A program made the translations under genes and the position numbers. Shown piece after piece: positions 17,890 to 24,878 of a stretch of 64,000 nucleotides of DNA. The notes beneath the pieces were generated by a model that saw only the letters and a program-made list of their open reading frames with translations, made no database searches and was not told the DNA's origin. The first letter of the stretch is position 1. Each line of letters begins with the position of its first letter. Source of the DNA: Paenibacillus antri (lineage in GTDB: Bacteria; Bacillota; Bacilli; Paenibacillales; YIM-B00363); assembly GCF_005765165.1 (NCBI RefSeq), contig NZ_VCIW01000003.1, positions 372,001 to 436,000 of the forward strand, written 5' to 3'.

Positions 17890-17901
17890 CCGTTATATCG
17901 T

Positions 17902-19824
17902 TTACTTCGCGCGGAGCAGCTCGGTCCACAGCTCCCCCGGCTCGTAGCCGAGCCGCCAAGCCGCTACGCCGGCGAGATCGTGCTTTTTCGCGATGTCGAC
18001 GCGCGCAAGGATCGTCGCGACGTTTTCCATCCAGAACACGTACCGCTTGCCGTCCTTCGCGTATTCGACCTTCTCCAGGCCGTATCTCGCGTCTTCGGTT
18101 CTCGCGACCTGAGCGCCCTCGAGCGCCTTCTCGATGTCCTTCATCCAGACGGCGCGGTTCGACACCAGCTTGCCGGCGGCGTCCACTTCCCAGACCCGAA
18201 TGTAATAAGGTACCCCGAGCAGCAGTTTGGAACGCGGAATCCCGTAGCTGAGGAATTCTTCGACGCCTTGCTCGGTCCAGCTCATGCCGGCCACCGGACC
18301 CGGCGAATCGCTGCCGCTGTAGAACTGATCGTACGTCATAATGGCGACGTAATCGACGTATTGGTGCAGCTTCTCATGATCGAAGGCGGTCAAATGATTC
18401 CATGCGGTACTGCCTCTCGGCAGGTCGATGGACATCGTCAGCCCCGCGGCGCGAGCGGCTTCGCTCAGCGCCTTCACGAAAGCGGTGTACCGGTCGCGAT
18501 CCGACCCGGCCATGCTCTCGAAGTCGAGGTTGAGGCCGTCCGCCCCGAGCGCGACCAGACGGCTCACCAACGCGTCGATGAACGACTTCTGCGCGTTCGC
18601 GTCCGCGAGGAACGCCGACGTCAGCTTCGAATCGAATTGGTTATGCACGAGCGGATGCACTTCGACGCCTTGCGTCTTCAGCCACCGGATTGTCTCCGGG
18701 TTCGATTCGTCCTTGAGCGTCCCTTTGGCGTCCTGCAGCGTGAACCAGGTCGGAGAATCGATGTCGAGCCCCTGCGTATTGCTCACATGCCCGACGATCG
18801 TCGAATGGTTCGAGGTGCCGTTCCAGCCCAAATACATAAGATCCTTCAGGTTGTCCCACACGCGCAACCCGTCGATCGTCACGACCTCGGCGTCGGCGTA
18901 CCCGTTCGCGAAGGCGGCGGCCGATGCGGGAGCTCCGAACGACTTTAACTTCTTGCCGGATTGAAGCACGGCGTAATAGCCCTCGTTCGACCAAATCCGC
19001 CTCCCGTCCCATTCGATCGACGCCTCGCTCAGTTTCGAGGCGGCGTTCAGCGCCGCCGCGAGGCTCGGGAAGGACGCTTTCTTCGCGCCGTTCTGACGGA
19101 CGACGTACGCATGCGCGTTGGAGAAGACGGTCTTGCCTTTGCCGATGGCGACGACCGTGGAATTCGCCCACTTCAGCGATTCGTTCACGGCGTCTTCCAA
19201 ATAGGCGAACGTCCATCCATCGAGCGTCTTGGCGCCTTGATAGATGCGGTACGCTTCCGGACCGGCGCGCAGCTCCGTCTTCCGTTCGGCCGGAATGTTG
19301 TCCCAAACCCACTTGTTGGACGCCAGATCGATAATATGCGCGTTCGCCCACTTCTTCGCCTCGGCCTTCGCCTGATCGAGCGTCGCGAACGTCCAGTTCG
19401 GCAGCGTGTTCTCGCCCTGGTAGAGCGTGTATCCGGGGTGATCGGGATAGTTGTCCCATACCCAGCCGCCGCCGTCCACTTTGCGAACGGAGGCGTTCGC
19501 CCACTTCTTCGCTTCCGAGATCGCGGCCTCGAGCGTAGCGAATTCCCATTCCGGCTTGCTCTTCTCCTTCTGGTACACCTTGAACGACGGGAAGTTGTTC
19601 CATACCCAGACTCGCGAGCCGATCTGTTCGACGTACGTGTTCTTGAAGCTCTTGGCGTAGAGAATAGCTTGATTTTTGTCGGAAAACTCTTTCAGTGCGC
19701 TTGCGTTCTGATAGACTCGGTACTTCGAAGTTCGGTCTCCGGCCGCTAACGCGCTTGCCGGCGCCATCGCCCCGACGAGCATAGCGCAGGCCAGCACGGC
19801 GGATGCCGTCGATTTCCATTTCAT
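17902..19824 (-). CDS. Secreted GH18-family hydrolase with six N-terminal repeats
   Basis: Protein of 640 residues with a signal peptide (cleavage near ASALAA, residue 28). Residues about 35-325 hold six repeats of 43-58 residues, each opening with Y.(V/L/I)YQ, having a central KWANA helix and ending WVWDN or a variant; repeats 4-6 are progressively degenerate. Residues about 330-640 are a GH18 TIM barrel with the catalytic DGxxLDFE motif (DGLNLDFE, Glu436), plus SIDLP and MTYDQ. The barrel is closest in style to YaaH/YdhD spore-cortex GH18 proteins, usually led by LysM instead. GGGAGGAG lies 9 bases before ATG 19824. Cell-wall or spore-envelope cleavage is inferred. Confidence 0.9.
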   Translation of the reverse strand: MKWKSTASAVLACAMLVGAMAPASALAAGDRTSKYRVYQNASALKEFSDKNQAILYAKSFKNTYVEQIGSRVWVWNNFPSFKVYQKEKSKPEWEFATLEAAISEAKKWANASVRKVDGGGWVWDNYPDHPGYTLYQGENTLPNWTFATLDQAKAEAKKWANAHIIDLASNKWVWDNIPAERKTELRAGPEAYRIYQGAKTLDGWTFAYLEDAVNESLKWANSTVVAIGKGKTVFSNAHAYVVRQNGAKKASFPSLAAALNAASKLSEASIEWDGRRIWSNEGYYAVLQSGKKLKSFGAPASAAAFANGYADAEVVTIDGLRVWDNLKDLMYLGWNGTSNHSTIVGHVSNTQGLDIDSPTWFTLQDAKGTLKDESNPETIRWLKTQGVEVHPLVHNQFDSKLTSAFLADANAQKSFIDALVSRLVALGADGLNLDFESMAGSDRDRYTAFVKALSEAARAAGLTMSIDLPRGSTAWNHLTAFDHEKLHQYVDYVAIMTYDQFYSGSDSPGPVAGMSWTEQGVEEFLSYGIPRSKLLLGVPYYIRVWEVDAAGKLVSNRAVWMKDIEKALEGAQVARTEDARYGLEKVEYAKDGKRYVFWMENVATILARVDIAKKHDLAGVAAWRLGYEPGELWTELLRAK

Positions 19825-19917
19825 GCCGCGACGTGTCTCCTCCCATGGTAAGCGATTCTATGAATCTCTTACTCTTTTACGAGAGGAAGGTTCGGATTGT
19901 TGCGGTGGAAAATGAAA

Positions 19918-19951
19918 GAAACCGCCACGCGCTTGCCGCGCAGGCGGTTTC
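19918..19951 (-). terminator. Terminator of the yxcD pair
   Basis: Stem GAAACCGCC / GGCGGTTTC (9 bp) around a GC-rich 16-base loop. Read leftward it is followed by TTTCATTTT, so it ends transcripts from the genes at 19966-20681. Confidence 0.75.
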
Positions 19952-19965
19952 ATGCCCAGGTTAAT

Positions 19966-20241
19966 TTACTTGACGTCGACGACGATTTCTTCCGCGAGCC
20001 GGAACGAGATGTCGTCGCGGTAAGCTTGCTTGCCGTACTGCTTATGAACGTAACGCGAGACGGCTTCGGCCATATTCGCTTCGATCCAGACGATGTCGCG
20101 GCCCTCGACGTTGAGCTCGGCCGAGAAGCCGAGCTCGTCGTCGTAGATCAATTCGACGCGGACGTTCTCCGGGCGAATGCCCTTGCGTTCGGCCATATGG
20201 AGGCAAAGCGCATTGACCAGCTCCGCTTCGGACAGCGTCAT
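19966..20241 (-). CDS. YxcD family protein (DUF2653)
   Basis: Small acidic protein of 91 residues, mixed alpha/beta, opening with TLSEAELVNALCLHMAERKG and containing IYDDELGFSAE, as in YxcD proteins of Bacillales. Function unknown. ATG 20241 shares its A with the TGA of the upstream gene (TGATG), so translation is probably coupled; the GTG three bases upstream is an alternative start. It pairs with the glycine-rich membrane protein and ends at the terminator 19918-19951. Confidence 0.85.
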   Translation of the reverse strand: MTLSEAELVNALCLHMAERKGIRPENVRVELIYDDELGFSAELNVEGRDIVWIEANMAEAVSRYVHKQYGKQAYRDDISFRLAEEIVVDVK

Positions 20242-20681
20242 CACCGATAATCGCCTCGCGGACGATTCCGGTTGGAGAACATCTGGAACAGCTTGCGAAC
20301 GAGCGCGATCACGACGACGATCGCGAGCACGTTCACGAGCAGGCCGAGAATGCTGCCGAAGGCGCCGAGTCCGCTAAGCAGGCCGCCGAACATGAGGCCG
20401 GCGAGACCGCCGAGCATGAGGCCGCGCATCAAGCCGCCTCCGCCGAACATACCGCCGGTTCTTCCGGTCGTTGCGCCGGGCGTCGTCGTTCCGGCACGAT
20501 TCGTCGTGCCGTTATTGATGTTGTCGGAGCGGTTCGGCGACTGCGCCGGCGCGTCCGGCGTGTACGAGCGGGACGGCGACCGGTACCGCGGCTTCGCGTC
20601 CGCGGTATCGGCGAACATCGGCGCGGTCGCGGCGAACAGTAACGTAAAGGCGAAAAATAACGTTGCGATCTTTTTCCACAT
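20241..20681 (-). CDS. Secreted/membrane Gly-rich protein, Tim44-N-like
   Basis: Protein of 146 residues: signal peptide or first membrane helix (residues 5-24), a polar Arg/Ser/Thr-rich stretch (25-78), a Gly-Leu-Met-rich segment (MFGGGGLMRGLMLGGLAGLM in pattern, 80-112), a membrane helix (113-135) and a basic tail. This is the architecture of the N-terminal part of bacterial Tim44-like membrane proteins, without the Tim44 domain itself. It overlaps the YxcD start by one base, implying a two-gene functional unit. Function unknown. Confidence 0.75.
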   Translation of the reverse strand: MWKKIATLFFAFTLLFAATAPMFADTADAKPRYRSPSRSYTPDAPAQSPNRSDNINNGTTNRAGTTTPGATTGRTGGMFGGGGLMRGLMLGGLAGLMFGGLLSGLGAFGSILGLLVNVLAIVVVIALVRKLFQMFSNRNRPRGDYR

Positions 20682-20765
20682 AACTGCTTCTGTCTCCTCT
20701 TCTGGGCATGTAAGACATATATACGATTAATGTGGGCCGCGGTTTCAATCCTTATGCTAAATATT

Positions 20766-20774
20766 TGTTATAAT
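20766..20774 (+). promoter_or_regulatory. Extended -10 promoter for the DUF309 gene
   Basis: TGTTATAAT is a perfect extended -10 (TGnTATAAT), 36 bases before ATG 20810. No good -35 is seen at the standard distance, as is common for extended -10 promoters. Confidence 0.6.
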
Positions 20775-20809
20775 GCTAATGAAGCTTTATGTCGGGAAGG
20801 GGAGCGGCG

Positions 20810-21334
20810 ATGCGTTCGGCATATCCGGAAGCGTACGTGCGGTTTTTGGCGCATTATCAGGGGGATCGGGATTTCTTCGAATGCCATGAGCTGCTGGAGG
20901 AATATTGGAAGGAGCACCCGGATTCGCCGTACCGAGACGCGTGGGTCGGTCTCATTCAGGCGGCGGTCGGGATGTATCATTATCGAAGGGGAAATACGGC
21001 GGGCGCGGTCAAGTCGTTCGAAGGCTCGCTGCGGCGGAGTTCGCCGGAGCGCCTCGGCGCGCTCGGCATCGATGCGGAGCTTTGGCTCGAACGGCTGACG
21101 GAGACGCTGCGGGCGGCACGGGCGGGCGAGCCCTACAAGGACGTCGACCTGCCGGTCGCGGACGCGGCGCTGGAAGCGGAGGCGCGGGCGGCTTGCGAGG
21201 CGCTCGGCGCGAAGTGGGGCGACCCGAGCCGGATGGAGGACCCGGAGCTCCTCCATCGTCATGCGCGGCGAGACCGATCCGGCGTTATCGAGGCGCGTCG
21301 GCAGGCGTACGAAGCGCGGCGCGCCGGTCGATGA
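20810..21334 (+). CDS. DUF309 domain-containing protein
   Basis: All-helical protein of 174 residues. The DUF309 core is clear: FFECHELLEEYWKE, then WVGLIQAAVGMYHYRRGN and a segment SFEGSLRR. Conserved Glu and His in HELLEEYW suggest a metal or ligand site, but the family has no known activity. ATG 20810 follows AAGGGGAG by 6 bases; the ATG at 20789 overlaps that site. The last 50 bases overlap the convergent YqkB-like gene, an unusually long tail overlap. Confidence 0.88.
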   Translation: MRSAYPEAYVRFLAHYQGDRDFFECHELLEEYWKEHPDSPYRDAWVGLIQAAVGMYHYRRGNTAGAVKSFEGSLRRSSPERLGALGIDAELWLERLTETLRAARAGEPYKDVDLPVADAALEAEARAACEALGAKWGDPSRMEDPELLHRHARRDRSGVIEARRQAYEARRAGR

Positions 21335-21647
21335 CGTCGATCCCGTTGCCGTAAATTTGTCCGTTCGACGATAATCGGAAGGCGCGGCGTTCCGGATTGT
21401 AGTCGAGGCGCAGACGGTCCTCGAAGAACACTTCGTGGCGCTGGAGGTATGCGATCGATACGTTACCCACATTCGTCTGCGCTTCTCGTTCGTCGCTCTC
21501 GGGCGCGTTCGTCAGCCAGAGCGCCGCGACGCCGCTGACGGCGCAGCCGCAGCCTTCCGCGTCGTAGACGAGCCGGAATCGCTCGCCCTCGGCGAGATCG
21601 TAAGAGGAGAGCCGCTCGGCGGCCGCGTCGGTCAAATGAATGTACAT
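21285..21647 (-). CDS. HesB/IscA-like (YqkB-type) family protein
   Basis: Protein of 120 residues resembling B. subtilis YqkB and the iron-sulfur biosynthesis-like domain. It opens with MYIHLTDAAAERL and has YDAEGCGCAVSGV, with two Cys near residues 33-35. The C-terminal CGC motif of true A-type Fe-S carriers is absent, so an Fe-S carrier role is doubtful. A clear ribosome binding site (AAGGAC type) precedes ATG 21647. It converges on and overlaps the DUF309 gene by 50 bases. Confidence 0.82.
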   Translation of the reverse strand: MYIHLTDAAAERLSSYDLAEGERFRLVYDAEGCGCAVSGVAALWLTNAPESDEREAQTNVGNVSIAYLQRHEVFFEDRLRLDYNPERRAFRLSSNGQIYGNGIDVIDRRAALRTPADAPR

Positions 21648-21727
21648 AGCAGGCAGTCCTTTCGTTGCGTTCCGTATTTTCCTTATTGTATCATTTGAAC
21701 GTAGGTTAAAGAAGGAGCGGATGAAGC

Positions 21728-23236
21728 ATGGCGGCGGATGAGCGGCAAGTGCAGGAATATTTGGAGCTTACGAAAAAGATGAAAAGCTACGAAGAGGCGC
21801 TCGGCGTCCTGTATTGGGACATGCGGACGGGCGCCCCGCGCAAGGGGCTCAATACGCGCTCCGAGACGATCGGCGTGCTGTCGACGGATCTGTTCAAGCT
21901 GAGCACGTCGGAGCGGATGGGCGAATTGCTAGACGCGCTGTCGGCGCCGTCGGCGTTCGAATCGCTCAGCCCGATGCTGAAGCGCAGCGTGACGGAGAGC
22001 AAGAAGGAATACGATCGTTCGAAGAAAATTCCGGCGGACTTGTATCAGAAGTACGTAGTGCTCGCCTCCCAAGCGGAATCCGTGTGGGAAGAGTGCAAGC
22101 CGAACAACGACTTCGCCACGTTCCGTCCGTACTTGGAGCAGGTCGTCGATTACCAGAAGCGATTCATCGAGCTGTGGGGCTACGAGGACAATAAATACGA
22201 TACGCTGCTTGACGCTTACGAGCCCGGCATGACGGTGAGGAAGCTCGACGCCGTCTTCGGCGCGCTTCGGGAGAAGCTGGTGCCGCTCGTCGCGGCGGTC
22301 GCGTCGAAGCCGCCGGTCGACACGTCGTTCATGTCTCGCAAGGTGCCGATGGAGACGCAGCGGGCGTTCAGCGAATTCATTCTGAAGGAAATCGGATACG
22401 ACTTCGCGGCCGGACGGCTCGATCCGACGACGCATCCGTTCGCGACGGGCCTCAACCCCGGCGACGTGCGCGTTACGACGCGGTATATCGAGGACGACTT
22501 CCAAAACTCGCTGTTTTCCACGATTCACGAAGGCGGGCATGCGCTGTACGAGCAAAATATTTCGCCGGACCTGATCGGCACGAACCTGTGCACGGGCACG
22601 TCGATGGGCATCCACGAGTCGCAATCCCGCTTGTGGGAAAATATGATCGGCCGCAGCCGGCCGTTCTGGGAGCGTTATTACGCGGATTTCCAACGGATGA
22701 CGCCGGAGCTCTCCGACGTGCCGCTGGACGACTTCTACCGCGCGGTCAACGAGGTGAAGGCTTCGCTCATTCGGACGGAAGCCGACGAGTTGACGTACAA
22801 CCTGCACATCATGATTCGTTACGAGCTCGAGAAGCAGCTCATGAACGACCAGCTGCAGGTGGCCGACCTGCCAGCGGCTTGGAACGCGAAGTACAAGGAG
22901 TACCTCGGCATCGAACCGCCGAACGACGAGCTGGGCGTGCTGCAGGACGTGCACTGGTCCGGCGGCGGCTTCGGGTACTTCCCGTCCTACGCGCTCGGCA
23001 ATATGTACGCGGCGCAGATGATGGACGCGATGCGGAAGGCGCTGCCGTCGTTCGACGCGCTCGTCGCCGCCGGCGACTTCGAGCCGATCAAGGCGTGGCT
23101 GACGGACAAGATTTATCGCCACGGCCGCTTGCTGACGCCGTCCGAGGTGATCCGCAGCGTCGCCGGCGCGGAGCTCGATCCGACGTACTTGACGACGTAT
23201 TTGGAAGCGAAGTATTCGGAGATATATAAAATGTAG
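21728..23236 (+). CDS. M32 family metallo-carboxypeptidase
   Basis: Zinc carboxypeptidase of 502 residues, the family of Thermus carboxypeptidase Taq and B. subtilis YpwA. The HExxH motif is HEGGH in STIHEGGHALYEQ, with the distal Glu in GIHESQSRLWEN. Other family blocks: DPTTHPFATG, DVRVTTRY and HWSGGGFGYFPSYALGN near the end. It removes C-terminal residues with broad specificity and is cytosolic (no signal peptide). AAGGAG precedes ATG 21728. Single gene with its own terminator at 23245. Confidence 0.95.
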   Translation: MAADERQVQEYLELTKKMKSYEEALGVLYWDMRTGAPRKGLNTRSETIGVLSTDLFKLSTSERMGELLDALSAPSAFESLSPMLKRSVTESKKEYDRSKKIPADLYQKYVVLASQAESVWEECKPNNDFATFRPYLEQVVDYQKRFIELWGYEDNKYDTLLDAYEPGMTVRKLDAVFGALREKLVPLVAAVASKPPVDTSFMSRKVPMETQRAFSEFILKEIGYDFAAGRLDPTTHPFATGLNPGDVRVTTRYIEDDFQNSLFSTIHEGGHALYEQNISPDLIGTNLCTGTSMGIHESQSRLWENMIGRSRPFWERYYADFQRMTPELSDVPLDDFYRAVNEVKASLIRTEADELTYNLHIMIRYELEKQLMNDQLQVADLPAAWNAKYKEYLGIEPPNDELGVLQDVHWSGGGFGYFPSYALGNMYAAQMMDAMRKALPSFDALVAAGDFEPIKAWLTDKIYRHGRLLTPSEVIRSVAGAELDPTYLTTYLEAKYSEIYKM

Positions 23237-23244
23237 ATTTGCGG

Positions 23245-23267
23245 GGCGCCCTTCGGGGCGCCTTTTT
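23245..23267 (+). terminator. Terminator of the M32 carboxypeptidase gene
   Basis: Perfect 7-bp stem GGCGCCC / GGGCGCC with a TTCG tetraloop followed by TTTTT. Confidence 0.9.
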
Positions 23268-23280
23268 GTCCGTCGGGTCG

Positions 23281-23820
23281 GCTGTTCGAACTGCCGGCAC
23301 CCGCCTCGTCCGCCGCGAATTGCTCAAATTTTGATCCTATTTTCGAAATAAGCTCAAAAACTGACACTATTTCCTCGCCGCTTCGCTGATCCAACCGAGC
23401 TCGCGCCCGCCGGCCGCCGCCGAACTGCCGGGACCCGCCTTGTCCGCCGCAAATAGCTCAAAATTTGATCCTATTTTCGAAATAAGCTCAGAAATTGACA
23501 CTATTTCCCCTCCCGCGCCACCAATCCAACCGAGCTCGCGCCCGCCGACCGCCGCCAAGCTGCCGGGACCCGCCTCGTCCGCCGCGAATAGCTCAAATTT
23601 TGATCCTATTTTCGAAATAAGCTCAGAAATTGACACTATTTCCCCTGCCGCGTCGCTGATCCAACCGAGCTCGCGCCGCCGACCGCCGCCGAACTGCCGG
23701 GACCTGCCTTGTCCGCCGCAAATAGCTCAAATTTTGATCCTATTTTCGAAATAAGCTCAGAAATTGACACTATTTCCCCTGCCGCGTCGCTGATCCGGCC
23801 GATTTCCGCCCGCCGCCGCC
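23281..23820. repeat. Four tandem copies of a 134-bp unit with nested 30-bp repeats
   Basis: An AT-rich 54-base box recurs at 23322-23374, 23456-23510, 23591-23645 and 23725-23779, starting every 134, 135 and 134 bases. A GC-rich linker (CTGCCGGGACCCGCC, GTCCGCCGC, CCAACCGAGCTCGCG) separates the boxes. Read on the minus strand, each box contains two direct copies of a 21-base motif (AAATAGnnTCAA, then TGAGC) 30 bases apart, eight motifs in all. Open frames cross two or three units but shift at the 134-base steps, and have neither ribosome binding site nor family match, so I take the array as non-coding. The stretch 23821-23885 after it shows only GC-rich sequence. Confidence 0.9.
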
Positions 23821-23909
23821 CAACTTTCGCCGCCCCGGGCATTCGCACACCCGAGACGACCCCGACCGTCGTATGATGTACAAATCACAAACGAAAGGGG
23901 GACGTCGGA

Positions 23910-24005
23910 ATGACGGCAGTTACTGGCGGCGCGTTCACGTCGGTCGGCGCGATCTTGGTTCTCTTTATCCTGCTCGTGATCATCTCCAGGACGTTGCTCT
24001 ACTAA
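23910..24005 (+). CDS. YjcZ-like small sporulation membrane peptide
   Basis: A 31-residue peptide: a short Gly/Thr N-terminus (TGGAFTSVG) followed by one hydrophobic helix (ILVLFILLVII) and the end SRTLLY. The GG.F...ILVLFILLVII pattern matches YjcZ/SscA-type peptides, which are made in sporulating Bacillales and sit in spore membranes or coat. AAAGGGGG lies 7 bases before ATG 23910, which supports real translation. It stands directly upstream of cotE, another spore gene. A weak hairpin near 24022-24039 may end the transcript. Confidence 0.75.
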   Translation: MTAVTGGAFTSVGAILVLFILLVIISRTLLY

Positions 24006-24098
24006 TAAAGAAAGCAAGACGGCCGGGGGTCCGCCCTCGGTTTACATAGCGTTGCGGCCTCCGAGAGGAGGGCTTGGAAAAACAAAATAAAAGAAGTT

Positions 24099-24128
24099 AT
24101 CACAATAGACGAATGTCCTGCATACAAT
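24099..24128 (+). promoter_or_regulatory. SigE-like promoter of cotE
   Basis: CATACAAT at 24121-24128 is a full match to the sigma-E -10 consensus (CATACAnT). About 14 bases upstream lies ATCACAAT (24099-24106), a poor but possible -35. In B. subtilis cotE is known to use a sigma-E promoter (and a sigma-K one). Confidence 0.6.
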
Positions 24129-24148
24129 TGAAATTGAATGATTGTATG
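24121..24148. repeat. Inverted repeat overlapping the cotE -10 and leader
   Basis: Perfect 8-base arms CATACAAT (24121-24128) and ATTGTATG (24141-24148) with a 12-base spacer. The left arm is the putative sigma-E -10 and the right arm ends at the ribosome binding site GGAGGAGG. It could be an operator or a chance result of AT-rich sequence. Confidence 0.6.
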
Positions 24149-24162
24149 GAGGAGGTTGTAAG

Positions 24163-24732
24163 ATGGTTGCAGATAACGATTTGCAGTGCCGTGAGATCAT
24201 CACGAAAGCGGTCTGCGGCAAAGGTCGTAAGTTCTCTCAAGTGACTCATACCGTGACTCCGCCAAACCTTCCCACGAGCATTTTGGGGGCATGGATCATC
24301 AACCACCAGTATGAAGCGGTTCGATCCGGCGACGGCATTGAGGTTGTGGGAACTTATGATATCAACATTTGGTATTCGTACGACCGCAACTCGAAGACCG
24401 ACGTAGCGAAAGAGACGGTGTCCTATGTAGAGCTGGTTCCGCTCTCCAATGTGGATCCGAAACATCGCGCGTCGACGGAGGAAGTATACGCGGAGGCGAC
24501 GCAGGAACCGAACTGCGTCGAAGCGAGCGTATCGTCCAAAGGCACGAGCGTCGTCATTCGCGTCGAGCGCGAGTTCGAGGTGGAGATGATCGCGGAGACG
24601 AAGGTATGCGTCGTCGTATGCCAGAACGGTTGCGACGATTGGGGCGAGAAGGCCGTCGATTTCGCCGGTGAAGGCGACGATCTCGACGACCTTGACGCGG
24701 ATTTGTTGGACGACGACGACGACCTGAATTAA
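24163..24732 (+). CDS. cotE: Outer spore coat morphogenetic protein CotE
   Basis: CotE of 189 residues (B. subtilis CotE is 181). It builds the scaffold on which the outer coat assembles around the forespore. The N-terminus LQCREIITKAVCGKGRKFSQ, the segment SILGAWIINHQYEA and the acidic C-terminal tail (repeated D and E, ending DDDDDLN) are typical. ATG 24163 follows GGAGGAGG by 7 bases; the upstream ATG at 24142 lies in the leader. The conserved position just upstream of mutS supports the call. Probably sigma-E dependent. Confidence 0.96.
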   Translation: MVADNDLQCREIITKAVCGKGRKFSQVTHTVTPPNLPTSILGAWIINHQYEAVRSGDGIEVVGTYDINIWYSYDRNSKTDVAKETVSYVELVPLSNVDPKHRASTEEVYAEATQEPNCVEASVSSKGTSVVIRVEREFEVEMIAETKVCVVVCQNGCDDWGEKAVDFAGEGDDLDDLDADLLDDDDDLN

Positions 24733-24809
24733 CAAAAGGGTGCCGCTGCCCGATTCCTTGGGGATCTTCCCGTACTTACCACATCGTATGTCAGCCGGGT
24801 GTAAGGGGA

Positions 24810-24834
24810 GAGGGCGGTAGCCCTCTTTGTTTTT
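24810..24834 (+). terminator. Terminator of cotE
   Basis: Perfect 6-bp stem GAGGGC / GCCCTC with a GGTA loop, followed by TTTGTTTTT. It separates cotE from the amidoligase gene. Confidence 0.85.
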
Positions 24835-24878
24835 CCGAAGGGAAAAAAATCTTTATGCCGCAGGAGGCGAAGAGGAGC

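Noticed and set aside
18641-19846. A 401-residue Arg-rich frame overlapping the GH18 gene
   Set aside because: Shadow of the GH18 repeats in another frame; low-complexity Arg/Glu composition and no family match.
23367-23848. Minus-strand open frames over the tandem repeats that would encode a repeated ISELISKIGSKFELFAAD peptide, and the matching plus-strand frame 23440-23754
   Set aside because: The 134-base periods break the frame between most units, there is no ribosome binding site, and both strands are open at once, as expected for a GC-rich repeat without stops.
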